This document shows positions 24,701-33,248 of a stretch of 64,000 nucleotides of DNA, one piece after another. The stretch lies in NCBI GenBank assembly GCA_943736015.1, contig OX031072.1:6847501-6911500 (forward strand), in the 5' to 3' direction. Each line of letters starts with the position of its first letter. The first letter of the stretch is position 1. The notes under the pieces were generated by a model. That model made no database searches. It was not told the DNA's origin and worked only from the letters and a program-made list of their open reading frames with translations. The DNA comes from Tridacna crocea. Taxonomy: Eukaryota; Mollusca; Bivalvia; Cardiida; Cardiidae. A program made the position numbers and the translations under genes.

Positions 24701-27700
24701 AACATTGTGGGAAAAGGAGAAAATGCTGGTTACCAGCATTTTTCTCCTTTTCCCACAATGTTTTCTAAAGACTTCTTTCTCAGGGGTGTCAAAAGTAGGG
24801 ATTGTGTGGTAATGGGTTAAATTTATCTATAACTAGGTTCAGTAAACATTGCATGATCCAGTATGTGTTTAAAATTCCCCTTATTTGTTTATATATATTC
24901 TATACACTAGGCTGAGATGATTTCCACATTCATGGCCCAGATCAATTCTCTACAGACAGAATTGAGGCAGCTAGCCCATGCGCAGAATCAAACCCATGAC
25001 CTTGTGGCCCATAGGGAAAGGTCACTGGAGAAAGAGAGAAAACTGAAGGATGAAATAAGAAGAAAATACAAAGTAAGGGAAAATCTTTCTACATGCAGTT
25101 CTGTAGCAGATAGTATAATCTTTGACTAGATGAATAAAACTTTCTTTGCCCATGGCAAAAAATATCCTTAACCCATATTCTGCTATATAACTGGAAGTAA
25201 ATTTTCAATTAGATATCAATAACCCAAATATTGCAGCCTCAAAGTTGTGTTTTGTGGAATAATATCTCCTTACCGGACAGTGTAGATCAAAGATCAGACT
25301 GCATGTTCTTTGCAGTCTGATCTTGATCTACACTGTCCGCAAAAGGTCAGCGAGTCACGCTTAGCAGCCAAAGGATAAACATATTATTACAAAGAGAGAA
25401 ATTGCTTGAAAGACAATATCCTTTTCTCTGACTTTCACATTCATAGAAATTAGGTTGTGTTAAAAGATGGACTCAAATCTGACAGCTTTATGTTTGTTTC
25501 AGGAGAGTAGGATTTCTAAAAACTGTCAGTTTTTCAATTTACATTTTTCAGGAAACCAAAAAGAGAGAAGACGAATTAGAGTCTATGAAAGCTGATGCAG
25601 AACGGAGACTGAATGAAGTTAAAGATGAATCACTAGAGGTACAGTAATTATTATACCCCCACAAAACTAATGTTTCCAGGGATACACTGGAATCAGCCTG
25701 TCTGTCTGTGTGTCTGTGTATAAAATACTGATAATTGCCTGTTTCTGTCAAAGGCTCGGGTATTAAGTCGCATTCAGTGACAGCTATGCTAGGAAAATTT
25801 AAACATGGTAAAAGACATGGTCAAATGATGGAAATTGTCATTGGGGAAAAATTGGAAAGGAAAGGAATCGTTGGATGTTTTTCCCCACAATGTTTTCAAA
25901 AGCCTTCTTCAAACTCATAAAAACATGGAAACTTACACAAAGTACACATTCTTTCAACCTTTATTTCAGATTTCAAGTCATTTAAAAAGTGCACATGAGT
26001 GGTTTAAAGACAAGTTTGACAACTTACAACATGAATTACTGGCATCCAGGTTGGTTTTAAAGGGAATTCTGTAACTATGTTTTAAATTTGTAGAAAATAG
26101 AAATATGTTACTCACACAATAGACAATTGAATGAAATATTAGAGAAGAGCAGACCAGGACAAAAAAAAAAGCTTTCAAAAAAGGTGTAACAAGAGAAGAA
26201 AATTTTAGTAACCAGCAATTTCTTCTTTTATCACAATGTTTTCTACCCTTTACAGACAAATATGATAATCTTAGCTCAATTTTATCTGTTGTTTCCAAAT
26301 GTTTTTAATGTAGAAGAGTCTATTTTGCTATATGGTAGAGAATTTAGTTTGGAAACATTTGGTGGGTTTAAACTCAAACAGCATGTTTAAATGTACACAG
26401 ACAGTTGTGATATTACTGGAATATTGTTGAATGTGTGTTAAAAAACAAACAAACATTAAAAATTGTAAATCCAGACACACACACACACACACAAAAAATA
26501 ATAATACTAAACTTGTAGAATTCATTTGTTTTTTTCCTTGACAAACAATCTCCAGATTTTAAGACTGTAAGAAACAAGACCTTAGAAAACATTGTAGATA
26601 AAGGAGAAAATGTTGGTAACCAGCTTTTCTCCTCTTCACAAATATTTTTTTAACCTTTTTGTTAACATTTTTGTTGTCAGAGAATGCTTTCAGTTTAACA
26701 AGATCTGAAATATTTGCATTTGGAAAAGAGTTAAGATAATGCTTTCAGCAGGAAAGATTGAGTGATGATGATTTTCTATCATGATTATTTTCTTAACTTA
26801 AAGGGTGGTGCAAGAGAAACTGGAAGAGGAAAATACCGATCAAAAGAGGAAGCTTGATTTGGAAAGACGGAAGGCACAGGCAGCAGCTGAAAAAGCCAGA
26901 GAGATGATAAAAGTTTGTTGGATAGAATTTCTTATACATATCTCCTTGTTTGGGTTTTTAGCTTTTGTAAATTTAGGAAATCGGAACTAAATATCAGACA
27001 TAGTTCAGGGTTGTGCTATGATGGTTGACATAGATTTGGAACAAAGATTTCTAAATATCAGTCAGACAGATTGGAATACAAATACCAGAACCTACTGAAG
27101 CTCACGTTTAATTAACCCTTTCCCAAATGGCAAATTTTGGACCAGACCAAAATGAAAGCATTTCACAGATTATAAATTAACAGTTGCTAAAAAGATGATT
27201 TTTCTATGTGATAGGGCGGAAAACATTGTGGGAAAAGGAGAAAATGCTGGTTACCAGCATTTTCTTCTTTTCCCACAATGTTTTCAAAAGGCTTCTATTC
27301 CTGACCCGTAAAAACCAGGGATTGTTTGGGAAAGGGTTAAGAAAACAAAATACTGATTTGCGCCTATAGTTCAGTTGGTAGAATGACCATCTCTCTGAGG
27401 GTTATGGGTTTGAGTCACAGTACAGGCAATTTTTTTTCTGTCAACATTCTTCTTCCCCTACCCCCTCAACCTTTTATTGTCCAAACTAACTTGGGTCAAA
27501 GTCTGGTTAATGCCCCTTTATAGAGGAGGGGGGGGGGAATATCCGTCTAATACATATACATGTACATGGATGAATCATTAGTGGTTATATTAATATCTAT
27601 TTTTTACAAGACAATTGTCAGTCATCTGTTTTGAATTCATTGCAGAAGAATGACTTAAAATCTTTATCACAGTCATAACAAAATCTTAGACTTCTTACTA

Positions 27701-28020
27701 GCATTTTTTCTTTTTCCACAATGTTTCCCAAAGCCTTCTTCATCAAAGTTGTTAAAAGTCAGGATTGTGGTCAAGGATTTATACAAGAAAACCAATCAAA
27801 ACATTTTCCATTACAGGCCAGTCGACAAACAATTTCCCGACTCAGCGATTATGCCGATCTTGCAGACCAGGAAACCAAACAGCAACTAAATCAACTGTAC
27901 GGTCAGCTACAACATGAAAAAGACCATTCAAAATATATGGAAATGAAACACAAGAGATATAAGGACTCTGCAGAGAGACAGTTTGGGGAATTGTTAAAGG
28001 CGACTGAAGTTGACAGCTGA
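12540..28020 (+). CDS. CCDC150: CCDC150-like coiled-coil protein, 3' twelve exons (partial gene)
   Basis: Twelve exons with AG acceptors and GT donors join without a phase break: 12540-12701, 18159-18350, 19153-19344, 20959-21128, 22027-22153, 22965-23159, 24137-24205, 24911-25072, 25552-25638, 25970-26049, 26804-26912, 27817-28020 (TGA). They give 582 residues, almost all heptad-rich Gln/Glu/Lys coiled coil without membrane segments. I recognise CCDC150 from the order of segments: the YDNGRLQ block, LESVMASHSQLQ with LGKKDSQINRLK, the AELKEKI region, and SAHEWFKDKFDNLQHEL near the end, where vertebrate CCDC150 has a similar AH-WFK-RFD-LQ-EL motif. The vertebrate protein is about 1,100 residues, so about half is missing 5'; those exons lie left of the window or were missed before 12540. 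Molecular role is poorly known. Introns are filled with hairpin elements, some within 16-35 bp of exons. The exon structure is near certain; the family name is from memory of the protein. Confidence 0.8.
12736..12964 (-). mobile_element. TTAA hairpin element, subfamily A, full length
   Basis: Both TTAA intact; begins 34 bp after a CCDC150-like exon. Confidence 0.92.
13034..13180 (-). mobile_element. TTAA hairpin element, subfamily A, internal deletion
   Basis: Core followed directly by a short terminal piece; the right TTAA is shared with the next copy. Confidence 0.82.
13177..13392 (-). mobile_element. TTAA hairpin element, subfamily A
   Basis: Left side carries a duplicated core fragment; right end GGGTTCA. 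Confidence 0.78.
13686..13911 (-). mobile_element. TTAA hairpin element, subfamily A, TTAA lost at both ends
   Basis: Otherwise full length, core ATGCTGGTCACCAGCAT. Confidence 0.85.
14260..14470 (-). mobile_element. TTAA hairpin element, degenerate
   Basis: Recognised by GAAAACATTGTCGG and TTGTTGTCTGCAAAT. Confidence 0.5.
14480..14590 (+). repeat. tRNA-like SINE head
   Basis: CATAGAGCACTGCCTTGTAA resembles an A-box/anticodon region and CCCAGGTTCAAGT a B box; a full tRNA cloverleaf cannot be drawn. Confidence 0.4.
14623..14851 (+). mobile_element. TTAA hairpin element, subfamily A
   Basis: Left TTAA present, right end GGTTTA; perfect core. Confidence 0.88.
15013..15077 (+). mobile_element. 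TTAA hairpin element, left-end fragment
   Basis: Stops before the hairpin. Confidence 0.7.
15363..16559. mobile_element. 1.2-kb element bounded by ATGCTCCCCGAA / TTCGGGGAGCAT
   Basis: Perfect 12-bp inverted ends. Inside are a CCGT run (15403-15440), three or more diverged units of about 150-165 bp containing CATGGAAAAAGGGGGCTT and ACTTCATGGTTATA, and no ORF. This repeat type is widespread in bivalve genomes; class uncertain. Confidence 0.75.
16589..16818 (-). mobile_element. TTAA hairpin element, subfamily A, diverged
   Basis: Ends decayed; core TTGGTAACCAGCA. Confidence 0.8.
16861..17088 (+). mobile_element. TTAA hairpin element, subfamily A, full length
   Basis: TTAA at both ends. Confidence 0.88.
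17610..17765 (+). repeat. Dispersed repeat, copy 1 (CTGGAATCAGCCTGTCTG)
   Basis: Matches 25655-25790 through ATAATTGCCTGTTTCTGTCA and CATTCAGTGACAGCT. Confidence 0.7.
17838..18064 (-). mobile_element. TTAA hairpin element, subfamily A
   Basis: Right TTAA present; ends 95 bp before a CCDC150-like exon. An older right-end relic lies at about 17300-17440. Confidence 0.85.
18159..18350 (+). CDS. CCDC150: CCDC150-like exon
   Basis: 64 codons, phase 0-0, after TCCTGCAG and before GTATGG. The peptide runs from QAQKHVEST through YDNGRLQTQ to SKYSQ and is continuous coiled coil. Confidence 0.9.
18630..18652 (+). repeat. Poly-T run
   Basis: An uninterrupted run of more than 20 T, possibly a reverse-strand retroposon tail. 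Confidence 0.8.
18790..19135 (+). mobile_element. TTAA hairpin element, subfamily A, split by a GGGTCC palindrome
   Basis: Core halves lie at 18815-18848 and 19043-19080; right TTAA at 19132-19135, 18 bp before an exon. Confidence 0.85.
18849..19042. mobile_element. GGGTCC palindromic element, copy 1, nested in a hairpin element
   Basis: Near-complete 194-bp palindrome: CACCAACCATTCTTAAG at the left, its inverse at the right, and CTTCCGATTGGCTAAACC facing GGTTTAGCCAATCAGAAG at the centre. It splits the A hairpin core between ATGCTGG and TTACCAGCAT. Confidence 0.9.
19153..19344 (+). CDS. CCDC150: CCDC150-like exon
   Basis: 64 codons, phase 0-0, after CTTGTAG and before GTTGGA. The peptide starts SETEISELKITIQRQ and ends STEEREKRK. 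Confidence 0.9.
19385..19582 (+). mobile_element. TTAA hairpin element, subfamily A, right hairpin arm deleted
   Basis: Ends intact with TTAA, but the core stops at ATGCTGGTTA and resumes at TGTTTTCAAAAGGC. Confidence 0.85.
19580..19775 (-). mobile_element. TTAA hairpin element, degenerate
   Basis: Follows the previous copy directly. Confidence 0.65.
19773..19976 (+). mobile_element. TTAA hairpin element, subfamily A
   Basis: Third in a row; perfect core with TGGTCACCA. Confidence 0.78.
20195..20400 (+). mobile_element. Degenerate SINE body
   Basis: GAAAGCAGCCAGCGGCTAGG and flanks resemble the SINE middle (GAAAACAGCCGGTGG); ends are unclear. Confidence 0.4.
20410..20638 (+). mobile_element. 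TTAA hairpin element, subfamily A, full length
   Basis: TTAACTCATTACC to GGTAATGGGTTAA; last TTAA shared with the next copy. Confidence 0.93.
20635..20842 (+). mobile_element. TTAA hairpin element, subfamily A
   Basis: Shares TTAA with its left neighbour; right end lost. Confidence 0.82.
20959..21128 (+). CDS. CCDC150: CCDC150-like exon
   Basis: 170 nt ending in phase 2 at AA|GTAAGG; the peptide holds LESVMASHSQLQ and LGKKDSQINRLKND. A subfamily C hairpin element starts only 16 bp past the exon end. Confidence 0.92.
21144..21372 (+). mobile_element. TTAA hairpin element, subfamily C, full length
   Basis: TTAACCCTTTACTCCATAG to GGTAAAGGGTTA; core ATTGCTTGTGACGAGCAAT; 16 bp after an exon. 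Confidence 0.92.
21369..21592 (+). mobile_element. TTAA hairpin element, subfamily A, diverged
   Basis: Abuts the C element; hairpin core heavily mutated. Confidence 0.65.
21588..21816 (+). mobile_element. TTAA hairpin element, subfamily A, diverged
   Basis: Third in a contiguous run from 21144. Confidence 0.7.
22027..22153 (+). CDS. CCDC150: CCDC150-like exon
   Basis: 127 nt; its first base completes the Lys codon of the previous exon. The peptide NREQQEWKIEMKRFEDRM continues to TTRDIGE before donor GTATGC. Confidence 0.9.
22371..22590 (+). mobile_element. TTAA hairpin element, degenerate
   Basis: Ends recognisable, core ATGCTAGTTACATGCAT. Confidence 0.65.
22965..23159 (+). CDS. CCDC150: CCDC150-like exon
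   Basis: 65 codons, phase 0-0, after CTTGCAG and before GTTTGT. The peptide runs IKKQNDNLSSRN to NINKIK, strongly heptad-like. Confidence 0.92.
23281..23508 (+). mobile_element. TTAA hairpin element, subfamily C
   Basis: Left TTAA intact; core GCTCGTGACGAGC. Confidence 0.9.
23664..23849 (-). mobile_element. TTAA hairpin element, core deleted, right end duplicated
   Basis: The block GCAAATGCTT.CAATTTGGACAA occurs twice in tandem. Confidence 0.7.
23846..24074 (+). mobile_element. TTAA hairpin element, subfamily A, full length
   Basis: Shares TTAA 23846-23849 with its neighbour. Confidence 0.87.
24137..24205 (+). CDS. CCDC150: CCDC150-like exon (23 codons)
   Basis: A short phase 0-0 exon after TTTTCAG and before GTAATA, encoding EMKADIEELENLRDAYISKN plus QEQ. 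Confidence 0.85.
24590..24820 (+). mobile_element. TTAA hairpin element, subfamily A, full length
   Basis: TTAA at both ends; one extra T in the right hairpin arm. Confidence 0.92.
24911..25072 (+). CDS. CCDC150: CCDC150-like exon
   Basis: 54 codons, phase 0-0, after CACTAG and before GTAAGG. The peptide starts AEMISTFMAQINSLQTELRQ and ends DEIRRKYK. Confidence 0.92.
25273..25342. repeat. GGACAG palindrome, intact copy
   Basis: CCGGACAGTGTAGATCAA and its inverse flank AGACTGCATGTTCTTTGCAG; 70-bp inverted repeat. Confidence 0.85.
25552..25638 (+). CDS. CCDC150: CCDC150-like exon (29 codons)
   Basis: Phase 0-0 after TTTTTCAG and before GTACAG; the peptide is ETKKREDELESMKADAERR and onward to DESLE. 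Confidence 0.9.
25655..25790 (+). repeat. Dispersed repeat, copy 2 (CTGGAATCAGCCTGTCTG)
   Basis: Starts with TATACCCCCACAAAAC and contains the same blocks as the 17610 copy; it lies in a CCDC150-like intron. Confidence 0.7.
25970..26049 (+). CDS. CCDC150: CCDC150-like exon with the WFKDKFDNLQ motif
   Basis: 80 nt, phase 0 to 2, after TATTTCAG. It encodes SAHEWFKDKFDNLQHELLAS, the most diagnostic segment for CCDC150. Confidence 0.9.
26150..26345 (-). mobile_element. TTAA hairpin element, degenerate
   Basis: TTTAGTAACCAGCAATTTC core; left end lost. Confidence 0.6.
26475..26492 (+). repeat. (CA)n microsatellite
   Basis: Nine CA dinucleotides in a CCDC150-like intron. Confidence 0.85.
26534..26733 (-). 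mobile_element. TTAA hairpin element, diverged
   Basis: Right end GGAAAAGAGTTAA; 71 bp before an exon. Confidence 0.68.
26804..26912 (+). CDS. CCDC150: CCDC150-like exon
   Basis: 109 nt; its first base completes an Arg codon. The peptide is VVQEKLEEENTDQKRKLDLE then RRKAQAAAEKAREMIK, before GTTTGT. The acceptor TTAAAG has a weak pyrimidine tract. Confidence 0.85.
27112..27340 (+). mobile_element. TTAA hairpin element, subfamily A with B-like ends
   Basis: TTAACCCTTTCCCAAA and GGGAAAGGGTTAA ends of type B, but a type A core. Confidence 0.9.
27361..27430 (+). repeat. tRNA-like sequence (pseudogene or SINE head)
   Basis: GCCTATA pairs with TACAGGC except at one position; the D arm (TTCAGTTGGTAG) and a loop that would give anticodon CTC are visible, but the T stem is broken. 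Probably not a working tRNA. Confidence 0.4.
27658..27782 (+). mobile_element. TTAA hairpin element, partial
   Basis: Right half only, ending 34 bp before the last CCDC150-like exon. Confidence 0.6.
27817..28020 (+). CDS. CCDC150: CCDC150-like terminal exon
   Basis: Starts after CATTACAG and encodes 67 residues (ASRQTISRLSDYADLADQ to LLKATEVDS) and a TGA stop. A candidate AATAAA polyadenylation signal lies at 28489-28494. Confidence 0.9.
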   Translation, partial: ASRQTISRLSDYADLADQETKQQLNQLYGQLQHEKDHSKYMEMKHKRYKDSAERQFGELLKATEVDS

Positions 28021-28084
28021 TAGTTAGGATAGATAGGAAATGGATAACTTTACATTACATGATGGTGTTGACAATTTTCAAAAT

Positions 28085-28275
28085 GATACTGTGATATTAA
28101 AACCTTATGGAGAAAGATTTTTGGAAAACATTGTGGAAAAAGAGAAAATACTGGTTACCAGCATTTTCTCCTTCTACCACTATATTTTCTACTCATTTGA
28201 ACACAACTCTCCAGCATTTGAGCATCTTTTAACTTCTCATTTGTCTTGTAAATATTTAGTATTTTACTCTTAGAG
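28085..28275 (-). mobile_element. TTAA hairpin element, degenerate
   Basis: In the CCDC150-like 3' flank. Confidence 0.6.
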
Positions 28276-28649
28276 TATCTGAAACAACAATAGGCATTTT
28301 TCAGTGCAAAAATCATTGAGTCAGCCTTAAGTAAACTACTGTAAAATAGAAAGTCTCCACTTACAAAACCAATACACTCGTAACAACTTTCAGTCGAAGT
28401 CTTTCCAGCAATATTTCATTGTCAAACAGTTTGTGAAACTATTTCTATCATGATTTATCAACTTAATCAGACTAGATGAGTGGGTAAAAATAAAAGCACA
28501 ACTGTCTCAGTTTGTTGGGTAATGTAGACATTAACTGATGCTGCATAGTCTATTGTGTTGTGGTCTATCCCTGTATGTGATAAGTCCACAACTCTCTAAC
28601 AGTTACCTGTAGAAATCCATTTCCACGGAAATAGGACTTTGTTCTTACA

Positions 28650-29108
28650 TGACCTGCAACATTCAAAAAAGGGCATTCAGACATTTGCATAACCCTTTAC
28701 TTCATAGATACTCATTTCTACGCATTGCTTGTAGAAACCTTTGGAAAACATTGTGGCCAAAGGTGAAATTGCTCGTGACGAGCAATTTCACATTTTGCAA
28801 CAATGTTTTCTGTGCTATCAAAAGGTGTCATATACACGTAAGAAATGGCTTCATCCTTGCTGTTATTTAGGGTCAATTAGAGATACCATAAAAATACCTT
28901 ATTGGGTAAAGGGATAAAGTGTCATCTCGGATCAGCCTGCACAGTCCAAGCAAGCTGATCTGGAACAGCAATTTACAACTACATTAGATTTTGTCCTACA
29001 GTAAACATGAACAAAACAGAAAAGTATATAAGATTGGAAAGTGTTGTCTCGGATCAGCCTGTGAGACAACGCTATACGCAGATGCCCTTTTTTGCATGTT
29101 GCAGGCTA
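28650..29108. mobile_element. CTCGGATCAGCCTG element with nested C hairpin
   Basis: Ends resemble GGGCATTCAGACATTTGC / GCAGATGCCCTTTTTTGCA. Two internal GTCTCGGATCAGCCTG blocks; the C hairpin at 28689-28917 interrupts the left part. Confidence 0.75.
28689..28917 (+). mobile_element. TTAA hairpin element, subfamily C, nested
   Basis: Inserted in a CTCGGATCAGCCTG element; ends ATAA on both sides. Confidence 0.88.
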
Positions 29109-29591
29109 CATTTGACTGTTCACACTTAACAAGAATGTTCACACTTAACAAGAATGTTTTGAAACTTTTCTTCTATAAACCCATAGATGTTATTCATTTC
29201 TTGTAACACTAATCAGTGATTAGGAATATTCTGAATTTTTTGTGTAAGATTGTAGGTTAGTCTTTCCAAAGAGAAGGTAGCAAAGAGAATTGAATAATGT
29301 GAAGTCTTTACCTAAGAAAAAAATTTAATACCATACCGAATCGGAGGAATTTGTGGATGGCAACTTAAAGGATGATTTTTGTCTTTGCTAGGATAGGAAA
29401 CATTGTGAGAAAAGTTAGTGTGAGTCTGTCTTTGTTTTCTTAAATAAAAGGGGTAAGAGCAGGGGAGGTCAACAAAAATATTGTATCAAGTGCTACAGAA
29501 CAGCTGACCCTTTCTGTTATAAAGTTAGAAACGCTTAGAGAGATGTGAAGCACATCACATTGATTACATTTTTAGAAATGGAGAAACATCC

Positions 29592-29822
29592 TTAACTATT
29601 TACCACACATTAGAATTTTAGACCTATTCAAATTGAAAGCATTTGCAGATGATAATTTCATAGTGGCTCAAAAGATGCATTTATTTTTTGATAGGGTAGA
29701 AAATGTTGAGGGAAAAGGAGAAAATGCTGGTTACCAGCATTTTCTCCTTTTCCCTAAAACATTTTTCTAAAGGCTTCTTCCTCTGGGTCATTAAAAGTCG
29801 TCAGTGTGTGGTAAAAGGTTAA
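29592..29822 (+). mobile_element. TTAA hairpin element, subfamily A, full length
   Basis: Last TTAA shared with the next copy. Confidence 0.9.
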
Positions 29823-30052
29823 CCCTTTACTAAACAACAGCATTTTAGACTCGACCAATTTGAAAACATTTTCAGACAACACATTAAATGTAACTCAAAT
29901 GATGATTTCTGTCCTTTGATAGGGTAGAAAACATTGTTGAAAAAAAAAGAGAAAATGCTGGTTACTAGCATTTCCTCTTTTTTCCACAATGTTTTCAAAA
30001 GGCTTCTCTCTCAGGGATGTTGAAACACAGCATTTTATGGTGAAGCGTTATA
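29819..30052 (+). mobile_element. TTAA hairpin element, subfamily A
   Basis: Follows its neighbour through TTAA 29819-29822; right end decayed. Confidence 0.8.
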
Positions 30053-30224
30053 ATCGGCAACCTCTTTCTGATGTTAAATGAAATGAGCAGCACTCCTGGA
30101 AAAGCGGCTTCAGTCCACCTCTATGATGAATTAGACCAAGCAATTCGCCACAGAACTATGAACCCATAAATCAATTTTTGTTCAAAAACCATTTGAATAG
30201 TCATCTGACATGCAGAAAAGTGGC

Positions 30225-30312
30225 TAAATGCGAAAAGTTTTGATGTGCAGGCTGACACTGGTCAATTCTTTTTGCAGATGCATTAAGCCCCCTTTTCACA
30301 GAGTGTGACTTC
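30225..30312. repeat. Short CAGGCTGA palindrome, decayed
   Basis: GTGCAGGCTGACACTGG followed by TTTTTGCAGATGCATTAAGC, the standard right flank of this repeat. Confidence 0.6.
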
Positions 30313-30354
30313 GATTAATTTTGATGTTCAGTTCACATACTTTACAGTCTGTTG

Positions 30355-30540
30355 GCTTTTAGTTGGTTGGTTGTATTGGGGTTTAACGTCACTTTTAACA
30401 GCTATGGTCATATCATTGCGGTCGGTGATGCACATGTGTTTCCTGGCTTTCTCACACCAGTACTAACACAACTTTCTTTCCAAGGCCACCGGCAACTTTT
30501 CTCGCATGCTTCAGCAGAGGTGAGAGGTGAAAAAGTCTGT
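30355..30540 (-). mobile_element. SINE tail and body, diverged
   Basis: The reverse strand shows CCAGGAAACACATGTGCA and a GTTAAACCCC-type tail, in the same layout as 11083-11322. Confidence 0.6.
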
Positions 30541-30601
30541 CAGCTGTTTAGTCTTAGATACCCATTTTATCTCAATTTTTACTTTTCTATCATTATGTCT
30601 T

Positions 30602-30821
30602 TTAAAGCTTTACTGTATAGTTTTAGCGACCCCAACGAAAAGGCTTTTTGAAAACATGGTTGGAAAAGAAGAAAATCCTGGTAACCAGCATTTGCTCCTT
30701 TTCCCACAATGTTTTCTAGCCTTTCAAGGATAATTCCAATCATTTGAGCCACGTTGGTTTTAATGATTTAAAATGCTTTCAATTGGAAGGGTCTGAAATA
30801 TTGTCATCAGGTAAAGCGTTC
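30602..30821 (-). mobile_element. TTAA hairpin element, subfamily A, diverged
   Basis: Core ATCCTGGTAACCAGCAT. Confidence 0.75.
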
Positions 30822-31377
30822 ACTGTAACAACTTTATTATGTAACCCTCAGCACCTGCCCGTGTGTTCCTGACATCTTTCAACAAAACTGCATTCAGCTT
30901 TCATTGTCTGGCATCTTTGCGACATTGAATCTTTTTCTAATATCCATATTAACATTCTACAAACAAAATTCTGACAAGATTTCCTCTGTTACTGACTTAA
31001 TAAGTCATAGTTTTATTTGTTACAAAGACTAACGGAACTACTAGTGCAGTGTTAGTTACTTCAAATGTGAAAACTTAATGTAAATTATGATAACTTGAAA
31101 CTAATTTATATTAACATTTGTGAACTATGTAAGTTTAATAAACAATAATGGAAGTAACTTATAACAACTTGTTATTACAGAACATGAATTCTGTAACATC
31201 ACTTTTAAGAATTTTGTGTGGATAGGAAAATCTTGCCTGGGAAATAACTGTCCAGTAAATGTACATTAACAGCTATTGATTTTCTTTTTATTTCAGTTTT
31301 AACAACCATTTTAGCCATATCTACGTAAACAACAAGAACTGAACAGTACCTCAGATATTATGATATGGCCTTCAAAA

Positions 31378-31622
31378 CGGGAAAAGGGGCATTTGGACAT
31401 ATGCCTAAAAGTGTCGCCTCGGATCAGCCTAAGCAGTCTAATCTGAAACGAAACATGCTGTTTTTAAATAATTTTCTGTTTTGTACAAGTTTACTGTAGC
31501 ACAAAATTTATTCTAGACCTAAAGTGCCGTCTCGGATGAATCTGTGTGGAATACGCACGCTGATCCAAGTCAACACTTTATGCAGATGTCAGAATGTCCA
31601 TTTTCACGTGTTGCAAGCCAAT
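31378..31622. mobile_element. CTCGGATCAGCCTG element
   Basis: GGGCATTTGGACATATGCC at the left and GATGTCAGAATGTCC at the right, with two internal palindromic blocks, one badly decayed. Confidence 0.75.
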
Positions 31623-31760
31623 TATAAAACGTTATTTCTTGGACTAAAATGTAGACAAAAGGTACTCAGTGAGACAGTTTTAGTTAATACATACAGCACT
31701 GGTTTTAACGATGAATTTAAGTGGAAATAAGTCTGAATACTTTACTATAGAGTCCGAAAG

Positions 31761-31990
31761 TTAACTTTTTACCAAACGACAAAATTTCAGACTGGTCCAA
31801 ATTGAAAGCACTTGCAGACGACTACTTAAACGTAATTAAAAAATTAAAATTTGTTTCCAGCATGGTAGAAAACACCGTGAGAAAAGGAGAAAATGCTGGT
31901 TACCAGCATTTTCTCCTTTTCCCACAGTGTTTTTCAAAAGGCTTCTATCTCGGGGTCGTAAAAACCAGCAATTGTTTGGGAAAGGGTTAA
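31761..31990 (+). mobile_element. TTAA hairpin element, subfamily A with one B-like end
   Basis: Full length; right end GGGAAAGGGTTAA. A core fragment follows at 31990-32070, near the GPCR 3' end. Confidence 0.9.
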
Positions 31991-32111
31991 AAGAGAAGGC
32001 CTTTAAAAGCATTCTTGGAAAAGGTGATAATGCGGGTAGCTAGTATTTTCTCCTCATGTGTTCCATAAACCCTGAAACCCATAATACACCTTTTTCTTCA
32101 TTTACTGGTTC

Positions 32112-33248
32112 TCAGTTTGAACTTGACTGATACTCAGTTTGAACTTGACTGCCTGTGGAATCAGACTGCCTTCTCATAGCTGACTGGCTGTAGGCAGCGC
32201 CGATCTGTATCGCAAACACGGACAGACGTCGCTCTTCTTTCTTCGTGACCAAGCTTTTTAAGGCTTGGCGGAATTTCTCACCACTGCTGCAGTATAAAAA
32301 GAAGTTAGCACACCGATTTACATACAGCAGATAGAATGTTATTGCAAAGATTAAATGACTAGTGTCTGGATTGCTGAACGACACATTTGGTTGAATAGCT
32401 GTAAAGATAGCAAATGGTAGGGTGCACACGACAATCGTCAGCGAGTCTGATATCAAGATAACAGTAAGTTGCCTCCCTTTAAAATTTGAAGGTCGACGTG
32501 ATCGCCTGATGGTATCCCTTGTTTCGTTTCCGGTCCTGCGCACAGTACCATTTTGTGATGCCGATGGAAAAGCGCCGGACTTTTTCACGCTGTTTATAAT
32601 GATAATATTACTGATGCATATAACTATAAAAGATAACACAAGAACGACGTTATGAATCACCGGAAATACTTTCTCCACAAAATATCTGAAAGAGCTGTCG
32701 CCTGTATCAAATGTGCATAAGTGAGATCCGACGTCAAGATCTACCATAACTGATTTGACAAGAAGGAACCCATCTTTCAATGAAACAACGACCACTAAAC
32801 CTATTATTACATATTTCACTTTTTGGATTGTACAAAATCTCGGAGCTTTCAATGGGTATTTAATCGCAAATGCCCTCTCAAATGTCATCGCAGCCGTCAG
32901 GTAAATGCCAAGGTCACTTGTACCCCAGCCAATGAAATTGATCAGCTTACATATGACGTCACTGTTAGTACCTCGATAGATCGCTCCCGGGTAGTTAACG
33001 TATATCCAGTGTACCGGAAGTGCAACAGTTAGACTTACGTTGTCAATACAAGCATTCACGGTAATATATAAAGACGTTGAAATATGAGCAAAGAACGAAG
33101 TGCGCATCACCAGTATAACAAGAATATTACATGTTAATCCAACAACCATTAAAATTGGCGGAACGTATAAATCGACGCCGTCTGCAATCTTCAAAGTCAC
33201 CGATTGCTCTGACGTGTTAACGTTGTCCGTTACTTGAGTTGAGTTCAT
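32112..33248 (-). CDS. Class A (rhodopsin-like) G protein-coupled receptor, intronless
   Basis: An uninterrupted 378-residue ORF with seven hydrophobic segments (about residues 28-50, 57-80, 100-122, 144-164, 194-218, 261-284, 297-318). Sequons at N2 and N11 lie in the extracellular N-terminus; C100 and C178 are placed for the conserved TM3-ECL2 disulfide. The DRY position reads ERA (124-126), TM6 has CTLPF without the FxxCWxP tryptophan, and TM7 has NRCANFFLY where NPxxY is usual. The third loop is Arg-rich and the tail Ser-rich. Family knowledge: single-exon divergent peptide-receptor-like GPCRs are expanded in molluscs and other lophotrochozoans. The ligand is unknown, and no closer subfamily can be named. 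The first Met is followed by a plausible hydrophilic N-terminus. No other gene lies within 4 kb on either side. Confidence 0.93.
   Translation of the reverse strand: MNSTQVTDNVNTSEQSVTLKIADGVDLYVPPILMVVGLTCNILVILVMRTSFFAHISTSLYITVNACIDNVSLTVALPVHWIYVNYPGAIYRGTNSDVICKLINFIGWGTSDLGIYLTAAMTFERAFAIKYPLKAPRFCTIQKVKYVIIGLVVVVSLKDGFLLVKSVMVDLDVGSHLCTFDTGDSSFRYFVEKVFPVIHNVVLVLSFIVICISNIIIINSVKKSGAFPSASQNGTVRRTGNETRDTIRRSRRPSNFKGRQLTVILISDSLTIVVCTLPFAIFTAIQPNVSFSNPDTSHLIFAITFYLLYVNRCANFFLYCSSGEKFRQALKSLVTKKEERRLSVFAIQIGAAYSQSAMRRQSDSTGSQVQTEYQSSSN

Noticed and set aside
27361..27430. Functional tRNA gene
   Set aside because: The T stem is broken and the anticodon arm has a mismatch; treated as tRNA-like only.
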